Shown here: piece by piece, positions 1-9,079 of the stretch
How the letters are laid out: the number at the start of each line of letters is the position of its first letter
Numbering within the stretch: position 1 is the first letter of the stretch
Assembly (NCBI GenBank): GCA_012034655.1
Contig: JAAUOZ010000031.1
Span: 1 to 39,998 of the forward strand
DNA length: 39,998 nucleotides
Source of the DNA: Leptolyngbyaceae cyanobacterium CSU_1_3
GTDB taxonomy: Bacteria > Cyanobacteriota > Cyanobacteriia > Leptolyngbyales > Leptolyngbyaceae
Direction of reading: 5' to 3'
Notes under the pieces: model-generated
What the model was told of the DNA's origin: nothing
Databases searched by the model: none
What the model saw: the letters and a program-made list of their open reading frames with translations, nothing else
Position numbers and translations under genes: made by a program

Positions 1-23
1 GGAGAGGAAGCAGGAGTCCGTTT

Positions 24-50
24 CCCCTGCTCCTAAGTTGGGAGCAGGGG
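24..50. other. Intergenic hairpin downstream of hom
   Basis: A perfect 10-bp inverted repeat (CCCCTGCTCC, loop TAAGTTG, GGAGCAGGGG) lies about 80 bp past the hom stop codon. No T-run follows it on the minus strand, so it is not a classical intrinsic terminator. It could be an mRNA 3' end structure or a small dispersed repeat. Confidence 0.5.
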
Positions 51-131
51 TGAGGGGATGAGGGCGAAGATCTCCGGCATTGATCAATCCACATTCCCTA
101 GGAGGTGGTTTCAAGCTCCGTTGCTTCGGTT

Positions 132-1451
132 TCACAACACGCGCAACACGCTGGCAACGCTGGCAACAGTAGTCATGGCTTTAATTTCATCTAACGCCTG
201 GCGAAAGTTACCCTCGCGAACATCGTGGGTAACGACGACGATTTCAGCCGACCCATCGCGGATGCCCGTTTGCACCACTGACTCTAAACTGACTTCGTGA
301 TTGCCAAAACAAGTGCCCAACTTGCCGATTACACCGGGGTAATCTTGGGTGAGAAATCGAGCGTAGAAGCGGGTTATCAGGTCTTCGAGCGGCGCGATCG
401 TACAGTAATGCTGGTGGGAGCAAGCCAGCAGGGGATCAAGCAAGGGCGTACCGTCTGCCTGGGTCACTTGCCCTCGACCGACCTTGAGCAGTGCCGCAAT
501 ATTGAGAATGTCAGAAACCACGGCGCTAGCGGTCGGCCCGGCTCCGGCTCCGCGACCAAAGAACATCACCTGTCCGATCGGGTCGCCTTCGATCAAAATT
601 GCGTTGTAGACATCATTGACGCTAGCTAAGGGATGGGCTTTGGGTACGAGGGTTGGGTGTACCCGCAGTTGCAGTTGTTCGGGATCGGTTGCGGAGTCTC
701 GCTTGGCGATCGCGAGCAACTTGATCACAAATCCGAGTTTTTCAGCGTAGGCGATGTCTGTAGCATTGACCTGACGAATACCCTCGCAGTAAACTTCGGC
801 TAGTTTGATCCGTCCGCCAAAGGCCAGAGATGCCAGAATTGCAATCTTGTCGGCGGCATCAAAGCCATCCACATCGGCGGTGGGGTCTGCTTCGGCGTAT
901 CCGAGTTGTTGGGCATCGGCGAGAATTTCGGCAAAGTCGCCGCCCTCGGCTTGCATTCGCGTCAGAATATAGTTGGTTGTGCCGTTGACAATGCCCATGA
1001 CCGTGCGAATGCGGTTGGCACAAAGGGATTGTTTGAGCGGCTCGATCACCGGAATTCCGCCCCCGACGGCAGCTTCTAGCAAAACATACACCCCTGCCTC
1101 GGCGGCCGCTGAGAAGATTTCTTCCCCAAATCGAGCGATCGCAGCTTTGTTGGCGGTCACAACGTGTTTTTTGTGGGCGATAGCCTTGAGCATCAACGAT
1201 CGTGCAGGTTCAAGTCCGCCGATCACTTCTACGATGATGTCGATTTCGGGATCGCTGACGATCGCATCTAGATCAGTCGTCAGAAGGTTGAGGGGCAGGT
1301 CAACCGAGCGAGGCTTGTCGAGCGATCGCACCCCTACCTTGTGAATGACGAGTTCTTGCAGCAAGGGGTGTCGCTGAAACGGGTCGCGCAAGATGTCTAC
1401 CGTTCCTGCCCCCACTGTTCCCAATCCGAGTAAGCCAACTTTAAACGCCAC
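132..1451 (-). CDS. hom: Homoserine dehydrogenase
   Basis: This enzyme reduces aspartate semialdehyde to homoserine with NAD(P)H, the branch-point step toward threonine, methionine and isoleucine, in the cytoplasm. The 439-residue protein has the N-terminal Rossmann motif GLGTVG (residues 9-14), the TANKA segment (about 99-103) and the family signature GYAEADPTADVDGFDAADK near residue 185. A C-terminal ACT-like domain (about 360-435, ending near HDVREGNFRQALDEI) is the usual site for allosteric feedback by threonine. The length is normal for the two-domain bacterial form. It is transcribed alone on the minus strand, with a hairpin downstream and a long gene-free stretch upstream. Nothing is odd about it; identification is firm, while threonine inhibition is inferred from the family. 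Confidence 0.96.
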   Translation of the reverse strand: MAFKVGLLGLGTVGAGTVDILRDPFQRHPLLQELVIHKVGVRSLDKPRSVDLPLNLLTTDLDAIVSDPEIDIIVEVIGGLEPARSLMLKAIAHKKHVVTANKAAIARFGEEIFSAAAEAGVYVLLEAAVGGGIPVIEPLKQSLCANRIRTVMGIVNGTTNYILTRMQAEGGDFAEILADAQQLGYAEADPTADVDGFDAADKIAILASLAFGGRIKLAEVYCEGIRQVNATDIAYAEKLGFVIKLLAIAKRDSATDPEQLQLRVHPTLVPKAHPLASVNDVYNAILIEGDPIGQVMFFGRGAGAGPTASAVVSDILNIAALLKVGRGQVTQADGTPLLDPLLACSHQHYCTIAPLEDLITRFYARFLTQDYPGVIGKLGTCFGNHEVSLESVVQTGIRDGSAEIVVVTHDVREGNFRQALDEIKAMTTVASVASVLRVL

Positions 1452-2119
1452 AGTATTTTCCTACTACAACCGTTATCTAAGATCTTGCGCCTCTCCCAAC
1501 AACCGCTCAGAACTGAAATTTCTGGTTCATCGAAACCCATTGAAACGGGTTAAAACCCTGGTTCACCCCTTTTCAGAAGCCCGGAATTTTAATTTTGGGT
1601 GGGGTTAGGGCATTGTTGAAACGGGTTGCAAGATCTGAGTTACCCAATTCTAAAATTGTATGGGTCTAGGGCAGAAATACATCGACTCATTCGGGTTCAG
1701 CCTTCTTGCGTGGCAACCTCTCAATTTCTGGTTGCCTGGGGCGGGTCATCCATTCGCTCTGAATTCTCGTCTAGCACTGAATTTCAATGCTTCAATTTCT
1801 ACCTCTCAATTGTTTGTTGATCGTCCCTACGATCGTAGGGGCAATTCCCCGGTTGCCCAAAGCTTCGGGGTAGAAGGACGCTATTCCTATTCCTATTCCT
1901 ACCCCTACCGTTGTCCCACGATTGACAGCGGCCCGCAAAGATTTCGATCGTGAATTTCGATCGTGAATTTCGATCGTGAATTTCGTCCCATTATCATGGA
2001 GAAAGCAGGCTAAATTTTCTCGACGGGGCAAAGACTCCACAGATCCCCGGCTTTGATCATCCATGCCAGCTAGAAATCTAGAGCTTCAGCCCCATGATCA
2101 AGGTTCTGTCTCCAGCCCT
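1452..2119. other. Gene-free stretch with short repeats
   Basis: No convincing gene is visible in about 670 bp between the divergent hom and the small secreted-protein gene. The open frames here have no recognisable domain and read through low-complexity sequence. The stretch holds two copies of TTGAAACGGGTT (near 1540 and 1616), a short TATTCC-type run near 1881-1900 and a 13-bp tandem repeat at 1942-1985. Promoters for both flanking genes presumably lie here, but I cannot place them. Confidence 0.5.
1942..1985. repeat. 13-bp tandem repeat, 3 copies plus a partial
   Basis: The unit TTTCGATCGTGAA occurs three times head to tail and is followed by a partial fourth copy (TTTCG). Each unit carries a CGATCG palindrome, the core of the HIP1 octamer. 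It lies about 135 bp upstream of the preferred start of the small secreted-protein gene. Confidence 0.85.
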
Positions 2120-2434
2120 ATGACCTGCCCCACCTCTCTACTTTTGCTGACCACCACCACCACCACCCTCCTGTTTCCGGCTTCCCTGGTTCTGGCTCTT
2201 CCGCCGCCCAGCGACCCCCCAGAAGAGATCCTGCGAACCGAGATTATTACCGAAGCTCGATCGCCCCTCGACGGCCAGCCCCTCTCACCTGCCGACTATG
2301 CGGAGTTGCAAGTCAAAATCCAACAAGGGCAGCCGACCCCGCCCCAGGTGGCTCGGCCGGTTAAAAAAACGATCGGCTTACTCAAGCTACGAAAATTCAT
2401 TAGAAAAACTTTTCCCTTCATTCCAATTAAATAA
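2120..2434 (+). CDS. Small secreted cyanobacterial protein of unknown function
   Basis: The function is unknown. From the ATG at 2120 the product is 104 residues and begins with a signal-peptide-like segment rich in Leu and Thr (six consecutive Thr), ending near LVLALPPP. The mature part contains a run typical of a conserved cyanobacterial hypothetical family (EEILRTEIITEARSPLDGQP, LSPADYAEL), a basic patch and a hydrophobic end, FPFIPIK. An in-frame ATG at 2063 would add 19 residues before the signal peptide, so I prefer the later start. An exported periplasmic or thylakoid-lumen location is inferred. It stands alone, followed by a repeat-rich stretch. Confidence 0.7.
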   Translation: MTCPTSLLLLTTTTTTLLFPASLVLALPPPSDPPEEILRTEIITEARSPLDGQPLSPADYAELQVKIQQGQPTPPQVARPVKKTIGLLKLRKFIRKTFPFIPIK

Positions 2435-2522
2435 AAATTAGGGGCGATCGCGACAACCAAACACCCGGCAAAATGACTGCTACTAACCCGGCAATGTTTG
2501 CTGTTGCAAGTTTGGAGGTCGA

Positions 2523-2573
2523 GCTTCGGCTTTGCTCAACTCACAGAGCCGTTGAGGGCTGGGCAAAGCCGAA
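2523..2573. other. Long interrupted hairpin
   Basis: CTTCGGCTTTGC pairs with GCAAAGCCGAAG 12 bp perfectly. Inside it TCAAC pairs with GTTGA across a short bulge, giving a strong stem-loop immediately before the 15-bp tandem repeat. Neither flank has a T-run. It may be a dispersed intergenic repeat rather than a terminator. Confidence 0.6.
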
Positions 2574-2576
2574 GCC

Positions 2577-2681
2577 CAGTCTCATTCATACCAGTCTCAC
2601 TCATACCAGTCTCACTCATACCAGTCTCACTCATACCAGTCTCATTCATACCAGTCTCACTCATACCAGTCTCACTCATAA
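2577..2681. repeat. 15-bp tandem repeat, 7 copies
   Basis: Seven nearly perfect copies of CAGTCTCACTCATAC run head to tail. Two copies carry a C-to-T change (CTCATT) and the last ends in AA. Because the unit is 15 bp it stays open in several frames and gives artificial peptides such as HTSLT or IPVSL; I do not regard these as genes. It is about 200 bp upstream of the adenylate-kinase-like gene, within a 447-bp gene-free stretch (2435-2881). Confidence 0.92.
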
Positions 2682-2881
2682 TAGTGGGGCATCCCACTGC
2701 CGCGCCCTACCGGGGTAACGTTTCTATTAGTAGAAACCGCCTTAATGTTTGCTCAAATACGTTTACGGGATGCGCGATCGCACATCGCGTTACGTTGGAG
2801 AAGATATTTTGATCGGAAAATGGTTTGTGGGCTACAACCGCCAAGCGATCGACAGAATTTGAGCGAATCTGGGAGGAGCGC

Positions 2882-3433
2882 GTGAGATTAGTGATTTTAG
2901 GTGGGGCAGGGGCGGGTAAGGGCACACAAGCAGAATTGTTGCACCAAAAATTGGGCATTCCCTTTATCTCGACTGGGGAAATTTTGCGAACCGCGATTGC
3001 CACTCAAACCGAACTGGGCAAACAGGTACAATCTCTGGTGGAGTCTGGAGAACTCGTGCCCGACGAACAAATGATCGAATGGATTGGTCAACGACTCACC
3101 CAACCAGACATCACTCAAGGCTGGCTACTAGAAGGCTACCCACGCACGGCCTTTCAAGCAGAAGAATTGGACTTTTTGCTCGATGCCCTCCACCAACGGC
3201 TCGACTACGCAATTTCCCTCGAAGTTCCTGACTCCATCTTGGTCGAACGATCGCGCCTCAGAGCCAGAACCGACGATACACCAGACATTCTTCAGCGTCG
3301 CCTGATGCTGTTTCACGAACGCACACAACCCTTACTGGAGTATTATCAGATGCGCGATCGGCTCCTGCGAGTGGATGGCTCTCAAACCGTTGAGCATGTT
3401 CAGCAAGAGATTCTGAAGAAATTAGGGCATTAA
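2882..3433 (+). CDS. adk: Adenylate kinase family protein (short-LID form)
   Basis: Predicted nucleoside monophosphate kinase transferring phosphate between ATP and AMP in the cytoplasm. I start it at the GTG at 2882, because GGGAGGAG sits five to six bases upstream and the protein then begins MRLVILGGAGAGKGTQAE, with the P-loop GGAGAGKGT at once; an upstream TTG at 2825 adds a non-homologous tail. The 183-residue product shows the AMP-binding region (STGEILR), GYPRT where most family members have GFPRT, and a short LID lacking the zinc-type insertion (RTDDTPDILQRRL). Cyanobacteria usually carry another adk in the ribosomal-protein cluster, so this may be a paralogue. RNase PH follows 124 bp downstream. 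Confidence 0.85.
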   Translation: MRLVILGGAGAGKGTQAELLHQKLGIPFISTGEILRTAIATQTELGKQVQSLVESGELVPDEQMIEWIGQRLTQPDITQGWLLEGYPRTAFQAEELDFLLDALHQRLDYAISLEVPDSILVERSRLRARTDDTPDILQRRLMLFHERTQPLLEYYQMRDRLLRVDGSQTVEHVQQEILKKLGH

Positions 3434-3456
3434 GCCCAAAGGGGGAAGGGTGACGG

Positions 3457-3513
3457 GTGAAATGAAGTGAGATTGATATCGACTCACCCGTGAAATGAAG
3501 TGCGATCGATATC
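3457..3513. repeat. 24-bp direct repeat between adk and rph
   Basis: GTGAAATGAAGTG, two or three variable bases and GATATC recur at 3457-3480 and 3490-3513 with only two differences (period 33 bp). They lie in the adk-rph intergenic space, just before the rph start. Confidence 0.75.
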
Positions 3514-3557
3514 CATCCCCCTTGTGCGCCCTGATTCTTCTTCTTTTGAGGCTTTTT

Positions 3558-4277
3558 ATGACCTGGCAACGCCCCGACCAGCGACAACCTGATCAACTTC
3601 GTCCCGTCCAGTTTGAGCGTGGATTTACCAAATTCTCAGCCGGATCGGTGTTGACGAAATGTGGGGACACTCAAGTTTTGTGTACAGTTAGCATTCAACC
3701 CAAAGTGCCCCGGTTTTTAGAAGGCAAAGGTCAGGGCTGGCTCACCGCCGAATATCGGATGTTGCCCGGAGCCACGCCCGATCGCCAAGAACGCGAATTC
3801 CTCAAACTGTCGGGCCGCACCCAAGAGATTCAGCGCTTAATTGGGCGGAGTTTACGATCGGTGCTAGACCTAGAGGCTTTGGGAGAACGCACCATCACGA
3901 TCGATGCCGATGTCTTGCAAGCCGACGCAGGAACACGCACCGCCTCGATCACCGGAGCATTTGTTGCCCTACAAGATGCGATCGATCATCTGCTCAAACG
4001 CGGAGAACTGGAGCGATCGCCCATTGTTCATCAGGTTGCTGCTGTTTCCGTGGGGCTGATTCAAGAGTCCCCATTTCTCGATCTTGACTACCTCGAAGAT
4101 GTCACGGCTGATATTGATTTCAACGTAGTCATGAACGAAGATTTGAACCTGATTGAAGTGCAGGGAACCGCAGAAGCAGGAAGTTTTAGCCGAACTCAAT
4201 TAGATCAGATTATGAACTTTGCAGAAAAGGGGATTCGCGAGTTGCTAAAATTGCAGCGTCAGGCGCGTCAGCCGTAA
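3558..4277 (+). CDS. rph: Ribonuclease PH
   Basis: This is a phosphate-dependent 3'-to-5' exoribonuclease that trims tRNA 3' ends before CCA processing. The 239-residue protein (ATG at 3558) matches the family in length and motifs. It starts with RP.Q.DQLRPV, followed by [31 protein letters not shown], then [16 protein letters not shown], the catalytic-core segment [20 protein letters not shown], and a C-terminal [20 protein letters not shown]. Upstream in-frame codons from 3495 encode a Leu-rich stretch with no homology. Enzymes of this family form hexamers. It may be co-transcribed with the adenylate-kinase gene, though 124 bp with repeats separate them. Identification is secure. Confidence 0.95.
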   Translation: MTWQRPDQRQPDQLRPVQFERGFTKFSAGSVLTKCGDTQVLCTVSIQPKVPRFLEGKGQGWLTAEYRMLPGATPDRQEREFLKLSGRTQEIQRLIGRSLRSVLDLEALGERTITIDADVLQADAGTRTASITGAFVALQDAIDHLLKRGELERSPIVHQVAAVSVGLIQESPFLDLDYLEDVTADIDFNVVMNEDLNLIEVQGTAEAGSFSRTQLDQIMNFAEKGIRELLKLQRQARQP

Positions 4278-4452
4278 ACTTGCGAGTTTGTTGTATCTGC
4301 CTCTGAGTGATTGACTCTAACCGAGTAACCGTGAAAAGTTTTCAACTATCAGCCAAAGAACTGAAATTTTGTGGTTTTTCGTCCGCGAAAAGTCATTAAA
4401 TAGAAGATGAAAATCGCGCTTTATACCTGATAAATACTGGTTTAGCCTGGGT

Positions 4453-4878
4453 ATGTCTCACCAAGACCATTTGACGGTTAACAGTGACCTCACCGTTCTC
4501 AACCATGTGCAGAAATGGTTTGAGCAACTTTGGCAACAAAACAATCCTCAGCCTGCCTGGCGCGACAGCCAGTTATATCGACTCAACCTGGCCCTAGCAG
4601 AAGGGTTTACCAATGCCGTTCGCCATGCTCACTCTGGCCTATCTGCCGACACCTCCATCGAAATTGAAGTGGCCCAACACGACGATCGTACCGAGATTCG
4701 CATTTGGGACTGGGGACAGCCCTTTGACCCCAACGGCATCGAAGAGCCAGAGCCAGGAACCTTGCGAGAAGGCGGCTATGGGTGGTTTCTACTGCGACGA
4801 CTCGCCGATCGAGTCAGCTACGATCGCTTGGGCCAGCGCAACTGTCTATTGATTGTCAAATATACAAATCAGGGATAG
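4453..4878 (+). CDS. RsbW-like serine/threonine kinase / anti-sigma regulatory ATPase
   Basis: Small GHKL-fold ATPase of the RsbW/SpoIIAB type (HATPase_c_2). Such proteins phosphorylate anti-sigma-factor antagonists or bind sigma factors. Visible motifs in the 141-residue protein are the N box (ALAEGFTNAVRHAH, about residues 50-63), the G1 box around IRIWDWGQPFDP (Asp and Gly conserved) and the G2-like EGGYGWFLLRRLAD. There is no sensor or receiver domain, so it is a stand-alone regulator. It lies 83 bp upstream of ftsH on the same strand and could be co-transcribed. No partner STAS antagonist or sigma factor is in the window, so its target is unknown. Confidence 0.85.
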   Translation: MSHQDHLTVNSDLTVLNHVQKWFEQLWQQNNPQPAWRDSQLYRLNLALAEGFTNAVRHAHSGLSADTSIEIEVAQHDDRTEIRIWDWGQPFDPNGIEEPEPGTLREGGYGWFLLRRLADRVSYDRLGQRNCLLIVKYTNQG

Positions 4879-4961
4879 AGGGAGCAGAGGATTGAGCTTG
4901 CTTCCCAAAACCGTGAGCTAGACTTGATACAAGCATCCCAGTAGGCAAAAGGCAAGCAGAA

Positions 4962-6890
4962 ATGATGAAAGGTTGGAAAGCATTGGCCAGTCGGAACCCC
5001 ACGCGCAAAAGTTCAGCCGTTACCCGCATGGTGATGATTGGCTGGGTAGTGGCCCAGAGCATCATGGTGGGAAATCCGGCGATCGCGCAAAACCGCGAAA
5101 CTCTGACCTACAGCCAATTGTTGCAAAAAATTGATGCGGGTGAAGTCGTCAAAGTCGAACTGGATGAAGCCCAGCGCGTCGCTAGGGTGCAGCTAGAGAA
5201 ACAGAAAAAGAATGAGCCGATGGTAGAAGTGCCCCTGCTCGATCGCAACCCCGAACTCATTGAGCGGCTGAAGGCAAATAAAGTCAGCTTCGATTCTCGA
5301 CCCACGGCTGACAACAGCGTTGTGATGGGGCTGGTAGCAAATTTGCTGCTGTTTATCCTGTTGATTGCCGGGCTGCTGCTGATTTTGCGCCGATCTACCA
5401 ATGCACCGGGCGGGCCAGGGCAGGCGATGAGTTTTGGCAAGTCTCGTGCTCGCTTTCAGATGGAAGCCAAAACAGGTGTGATGTTTGACGACGTAGCAGG
5501 CATCGAAGAAGCCAAAGAAGAACTGCAAGAAGTGGTCACTTTTCTCAAAAAGCCCGAACGCTTTACGGCAGTGGGTGCGCGAATTCCTAAAGGCGTGTTG
5601 CTGATTGGCCCCCCTGGAACAGGTAAAACCATGCTGGCTAAAGCGATCGCTGGGGAGGCTGGTGTGCCCTTCTTCTCGATCTCTGGCTCCGAGTTTGTGG
5701 AAATGTTTGTGGGGGTGGGTGCATCTCGCGTTCGCGATCTATTCAAAAAAGCCAAAGAAAACGCACCCTGCATCATCTTTATTGACGAAATTGACGCAGT
5801 GGGGCGGCAGAGAGGAACAGGAATTGGCGGCGGCAATGATGAGCGCGAGCAAACCCTAAACCAGTTGCTTACCGAGATGGATGGCTTTGAGGGCAATACT
5901 GGAATTATTATTATTGCCGCCACCAACCGCCCCGATGTGCTCGATTCTGCTTTGCTGAGGCCGGGTCGGTTCGATCGTCAAGTCACCGTCGATCTGCCCA
6001 GCTATAAAGGGCGACTGCGAATTCTAGAAGTTCACGCTCGCAACAAAAAAATGTCTCCTGAGGTTTCTCTTGAAGCCGTTGCCCGGCGGACTCCTGGCTT
6101 TTCGGGGGCGGAAATTGCCAACCTGCTAAACGAGGCCGCAATTCTGACAGCCCGACGACGCAAAGATGAGATCGGCGGGTTAGAGATTGACGACGCGATC
6201 GACCGCATCACGATCGGTCTCACCCTGACTCCGCTGCTCGACAGCAAGAAAAAACGCCTGATCGCCTATCACGAGGTGGGTCACGCCCTATTGATGACCC
6301 TGCTCAAAAACTCTGACCCTCTCAACAAAGTCACCATTATTCCCCGTTCGGGTGGCATTGGCGGATTTGCTCAACAGGCCTTCAACGAAGACATGATCGA
6401 CAGTGGACTCTACACCCGCGCCTGGATGACCGATCGCATCACCATGTCCTTAGGAGGTCGCGCTGCCGAAGCAGAAATTTTTGGGGAGGCAGAAGTCACC
6501 GCCGGAGCCAGTGGCGATCTGAGAGCCGTTGCTGACTTGGCCCGTGAGATGGTGACGCGCTATGGCATGTCAAAGCTGGGATTGGTTGCCCTCGAAGGGT
6601 CAGGCAACGAAGTTTTCTTGGGTCGTGGCTATACCCCTCGCAATGAATACTCTGAGGATGTCGCCGAACAGATCGATCAGCAGGTGAAGGCGATCGCCGT
6701 CCAGTGCTACGAAGAAGCGCGCCGCCTGATTCGTGAGAACCGTGCCCTGGTCGATCGCCTGGTTGATATGCTCTTAGAGCAAGAAACGATCGAGGGTGAA
6801 GAATTTCGGCAAATCGTAACAGAATATCGTGAACAGCCCAGCGATCGACTCGATAAGGTGGCTTCTGAGCAGACCAGCCTCCAAGCTTAG
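4962..6890 (+). CDS. ftsH: ATP-dependent zinc metalloprotease FtsH
   Basis: Membrane-anchored AAA+ protease that extracts and degrades damaged membrane proteins; in cyanobacteria FtsH paralogues handle photosystem repair and stress responses. The 642 residues show an N-terminal hydrophobic segment (about 22-42, ending AIAQ), a lumenal or periplasmic domain and a second membrane segment (about 120-143). The AAA domain carries Walker A GPPGTGKT (216-223), Walker B IFIDEID (272-278), the pore motif [12 protein letters not shown] and the second region of homology TNRPDVLD. The zinc site is HEVGH (437-441). The segment after it ([20 protein letters not shown]) differs from the usual DPVQKVTIIPRG, suggesting a distinct cyanobacterial paralogue. 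The exact start is uncertain; two adjacent ATGs lie at 4962 and 4965. Confidence 0.97.
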   Translation: MMKGWKALASRNPTRKSSAVTRMVMIGWVVAQSIMVGNPAIAQNRETLTYSQLLQKIDAGEVVKVELDEAQRVARVQLEKQKKNEPMVEVPLLDRNPELIERLKANKVSFDSRPTADNSVVMGLVANLLLFILLIAGLLLILRRSTNAPGGPGQAMSFGKSRARFQMEAKTGVMFDDVAGIEEAKEELQEVVTFLKKPERFTAVGARIPKGVLLIGPPGTGKTMLAKAIAGEAGVPFFSISGSEFVEMFVGVGASRVRDLFKKAKENAPCIIFIDEIDAVGRQRGTGIGGGNDEREQTLNQLLTEMDGFEGNTGIIIIAATNRPDVLDSALLRPGRFDRQVTVDLPSYKGRLRILEVHARNKKMSPEVSLEAVARRTPGFSGAEIANLLNEAAILTARRRKDEIGGLEIDDAIDRITIGLTLTPLLDSKKKRLIAYHEVGHALLMTLLKNSDPLNKVTIIPRSGGIGGFAQQAFNEDMIDSGLYTRAWMTDRITMSLGGRAAEAEIFGEAEVTAGASGDLRAVADLAREMVTRYGMSKLGLVALEGSGNEVFLGRGYTPRNEYSEDVAEQIDQQVKAIAVQCYEEARRLIRENRALVDRLVDMLLEQETIEGEEFRQIVTEYREQPSDRLDKVASEQTSLQA

Positions 6891-6909
6891 GATTGTGGAT
6901 TAAATAACC

Positions 6910-6959
6910 TGTGGGGCGGGTGTCTCACCCATTCGGACAGGCAAGATGCCCGTCCCACA
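6910..6959. repeat. Dispersed hairpin repeat after ftsH
   Basis: TGTGGGGCGGG pairs with CCCGTCCCACA (11 bp with one G-U) around a loop containing CACCCATTCGGACAGGCAAGAT. On the minus strand it reads as the widespread cyanobacterial intergenic motif GTGGGACGGGCATCTTGCC. It sits 20 bp past the ftsH stop between converging ftsH and folB and may act as a bidirectional 3' structure. Confidence 0.7.
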
Positions 6960-7005
6960 AGAATTGTGCAGTTTATTAAATCCAAGTTCCTTAGCTTATG
7001 GCGGG

Positions 7006-7413
7006 CTACGATCGGTTGCCAGACGGACGATCGTTCGCCTCCTCTCCCTGGCGGCGAGTTATGTCGATCACCAGTCTGCCGTCAAAGCCAGGAATGGGAG
7101 CCGCAGGTTTGATCATTTGGACGCGCACCTGTTCCACGGGGTGAAATGCTAGAACTGCTTCAGCGATCAGGGTAGCCAGCCGTTCTAGCAGCGTCAAACG
7201 TGAAGTTTGGACAATGTTTTGAACAATTTCAATGATGTCACAGTAGTTAAGTGTGTCTTGCAAGCGATCGCTCCGCCCTGCCTCGGATAGGTCTAACCAA
7301 AGGGTCAGATCGACCTCAAACCACTGACCCAAGGTTTGTTCTTCGGGGAGTGCGCCCGTGTAGCCATAGGCACGAATTGTTTGAATGTGAATGCAGTCCG
7401 CTACTTTTTCCAC
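7006..7413 (-). CDS. folB: Dihydroneopterin aldolase
   Basis: Converts 7,8-dihydroneopterin to 6-hydroxymethyl-dihydropterin plus glycolaldehyde in folate synthesis. The 135-residue protein has the family's opening (IHIQTIRAYGYTGALPEEQ), where the Tyr and Glu belong to the pterin pocket, then QWFEVDLTLWLDL, LNYCDIIEIV, LLERLATLIAE and the C-terminal VRVQMIKPAAPIPG with its catalytic lysine. Its start codon overlaps the stop of the upstream glycosyltransferase gene by 13 bp, so the two are translationally coupled or at least co-transcribed. A basic, polar C-terminal tail beyond the core (RRQGEEANDRPSGNRS) is slightly longer than usual. Confidence 0.92.
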   Translation of the reverse strand: MEKVADCIHIQTIRAYGYTGALPEEQTLGQWFEVDLTLWLDLSEAGRSDRLQDTLNYCDIIEIVQNIVQTSRLTLLERLATLIAEAVLAFHPVEQVRVQMIKPAAPIPGFDGRLVIDITRRQGEEANDRPSGNRS

Positions 7414-8906
7414 AAATTGTTGCCCTTAAATTGATAGCCCTTTTGCACATAGTAATTTTTAATCCATACCCCAAACCGAGTGATAGAAACAGTTTCAGGC
7501 GGTGACACTCGATCGAACTGAGCCAGAAGCTTGGGCGGCACTGGGAACCAGTCATCCGACAAAATGACCGCGTTTCGACCCTGAAGTGAGGAGTTGTTTG
7601 GATACCAAAAATCAAACTGATCAACCCGATCGGAGAGGGCAATGACCGCTTTGTTGTTTAACTGGTACGCTAACGCAGCAGCCGATCGGTAATCTGTTGT
7701 GATCAACAACGGCGATGCACCCAACATTTCTGCTTGTGTTGTCACTACTGTTTCTATTTTATCCCAACCAAACAACATGCGTGAATCTGGATCGGCATCT
7801 CGACTGACCAGGGCAGAGAGGGGTAGCAGCCCATAATGCATGACTAATAGTGTTGCAAAGAGCAATCCATAAAGTTGTGTAACCCAGAAAATAGGTTTAA
7901 CCTTGAGCGTTGAGTTTTGCGTTGAACCTTGAACGAAGAAAGCGGTGGGCAAGAGCGGGAAAAGCAGCAGGTAGGCGGTGATATTCCAATAGTAGAGAGC
8001 GGCAGAAACCAGAGAAAGTAGGATGAGAAAAATTGACGAAACTGCAAACACCCAGAGGGCAACCGTTGGGTAAAGTGAATTTTTGCGTATCAGCGAAGAT
8101 GGGCGTGTAAGACTGGTGTAGAAGCCTCGCCAATAGAAGGGAGAAACCACCAAAAATGAGACGATCGTAAACGCTAGAAATGCACCAACTTTAATACCAG
8201 GACTAGCCGGCTGAACGCTACGATCGAAGTAATAGTGAAAAGATTGAAATCCATTCGATATATTCCACCCCAACACCGGGATGAATGACAGAGACACGAT
8301 CGCGGCTGCCCCATAGAGACGACGATCGCGCCACAAAGCCCGAACTCGTCGATCGGCAATCAATACTGCGACGAACCCAAAAATTACAAAAATAGCGTTG
8401 TATTTACACAGCATCGCCAACCCGATCGCGATTGCAGAAGCATATAGTCGCCAGGTTTGCGCTTGACGATCGAGATAACCATCTAGAAACGTCACAAACC
8501 AGTAAGCAGCGATCAGCGAAAACGTAATCAACCAATGATCGTGCCAGGCTAAAGATAAGAAGAGAAAATACAGAGGAGATGCCAAAATCAAGAGTACAGT
8601 TAACAAAAAGTAATACTGAATCTCTCGGCAATACAGATACGAAATAATTTTATAATATGTATAAAATAATGCAGCATTACTGAATAAGTTAGAAAGCCGC
8701 AATGCAAATGTAGACCGACCAACGATCGCACTCAGACCGCCTTGAATCCAGGCGTTTAAGGGGGGATGATCATAGTAAGACCACCCTGGATTTTGCCCCC
8801 AGAGCCAATAATAAGCCTCATCCGAATTGGGAAACACCGCAAACCAAAACCCCAATCGCAGGAGCGCAAAAGCCACCAAAAGAAACAGCCAGCGTTTTGA
8901 GATCAA
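7401..8906 (-). CDS. ArnT/PMT-like membrane glycosyltransferase (GT39-type)
   Basis: Polytopic membrane glycosyltransferase that should use a polyprenyl-phosphate-linked sugar. The 501-residue protein opens with a membrane helix, then the family's first-loop acidic motif PNSDEAYYWLWG (D29, E30) followed by WSYYDHPPLNAW (residues 43-53), typical of the PMT_2/ArnT group. About ten further hydrophobic segments follow, and a soluble C-terminal part of about 120 residues contains ITTDYRSAAALAYQL and ends in a Lys-rich tail. It is the upstream partner of folB on the minus strand and diverges from the BMP transporter gene. The acceptor (lipid, protein or cell-surface glycan) cannot be read from sequence. 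Confidence 0.85.
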   Translation of the reverse strand: MISKRWLFLLVAFALLRLGFWFAVFPNSDEAYYWLWGQNPGWSYYDHPPLNAWIQGGLSAIVGRSTFALRLSNLFSNAALFYTYYKIISYLYCREIQYYFLLTVLLILASPLYFLFLSLAWHDHWLITFSLIAAYWFVTFLDGYLDRQAQTWRLYASAIAIGLAMLCKYNAIFVIFGFVAVLIADRRVRALWRDRRLYGAAAIVSLSFIPVLGWNISNGFQSFHYYFDRSVQPASPGIKVGAFLAFTIVSFLVVSPFYWRGFYTSLTRPSSLIRKNSLYPTVALWVFAVSSIFLILLSLVSAALYYWNITAYLLLFPLLPTAFFVQGSTQNSTLKVKPIFWVTQLYGLLFATLLVMHYGLLPLSALVSRDADPDSRMLFGWDKIETVVTTQAEMLGASPLLITTDYRSAAALAYQLNNKAVIALSDRVDQFDFWYPNNSSLQGRNAVILSDDWFPVPPKLLAQFDRVSPPETVSITRFGVWIKNYYVQKGYQFKGNNLWKK

Positions 8907-9079
8907 ACTTTTAAAAACAGATGTAAAAACGATCGTAGACCTGCGTAACCGCTCAGTCTGGTTAATTGTTAAATTGTTACATCAATTACACCTCGATCGC
9001 ATTTTTTCACATAGTCTACTTTGATCACTTGCCCTGATAATGATGTCTTGGCAATTCTTCCCTTTCGAGGAGTCATATT

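Noticed and set aside
1393-1953. Several short frames in the hom upstream region
   Set aside because: No recognisable domain, composition of random intergenic sequence, and overlap with short repeats.
2473-2812. Small open frames encoding HTSLT or IPVSL repeats
   Set aside because: They are translations of the 15-bp tandem repeat, which stays open because its period is a multiple of three; there is no ribosome site or conserved domain.
8907-9079. NtcA-type site (GTA N8 TAC) upstream of the BMP transporter
   Set aside because: GTTACATCAATTAC near 8974 only loosely resembles the consensus; the first half-site does not match and spacing is wrong.
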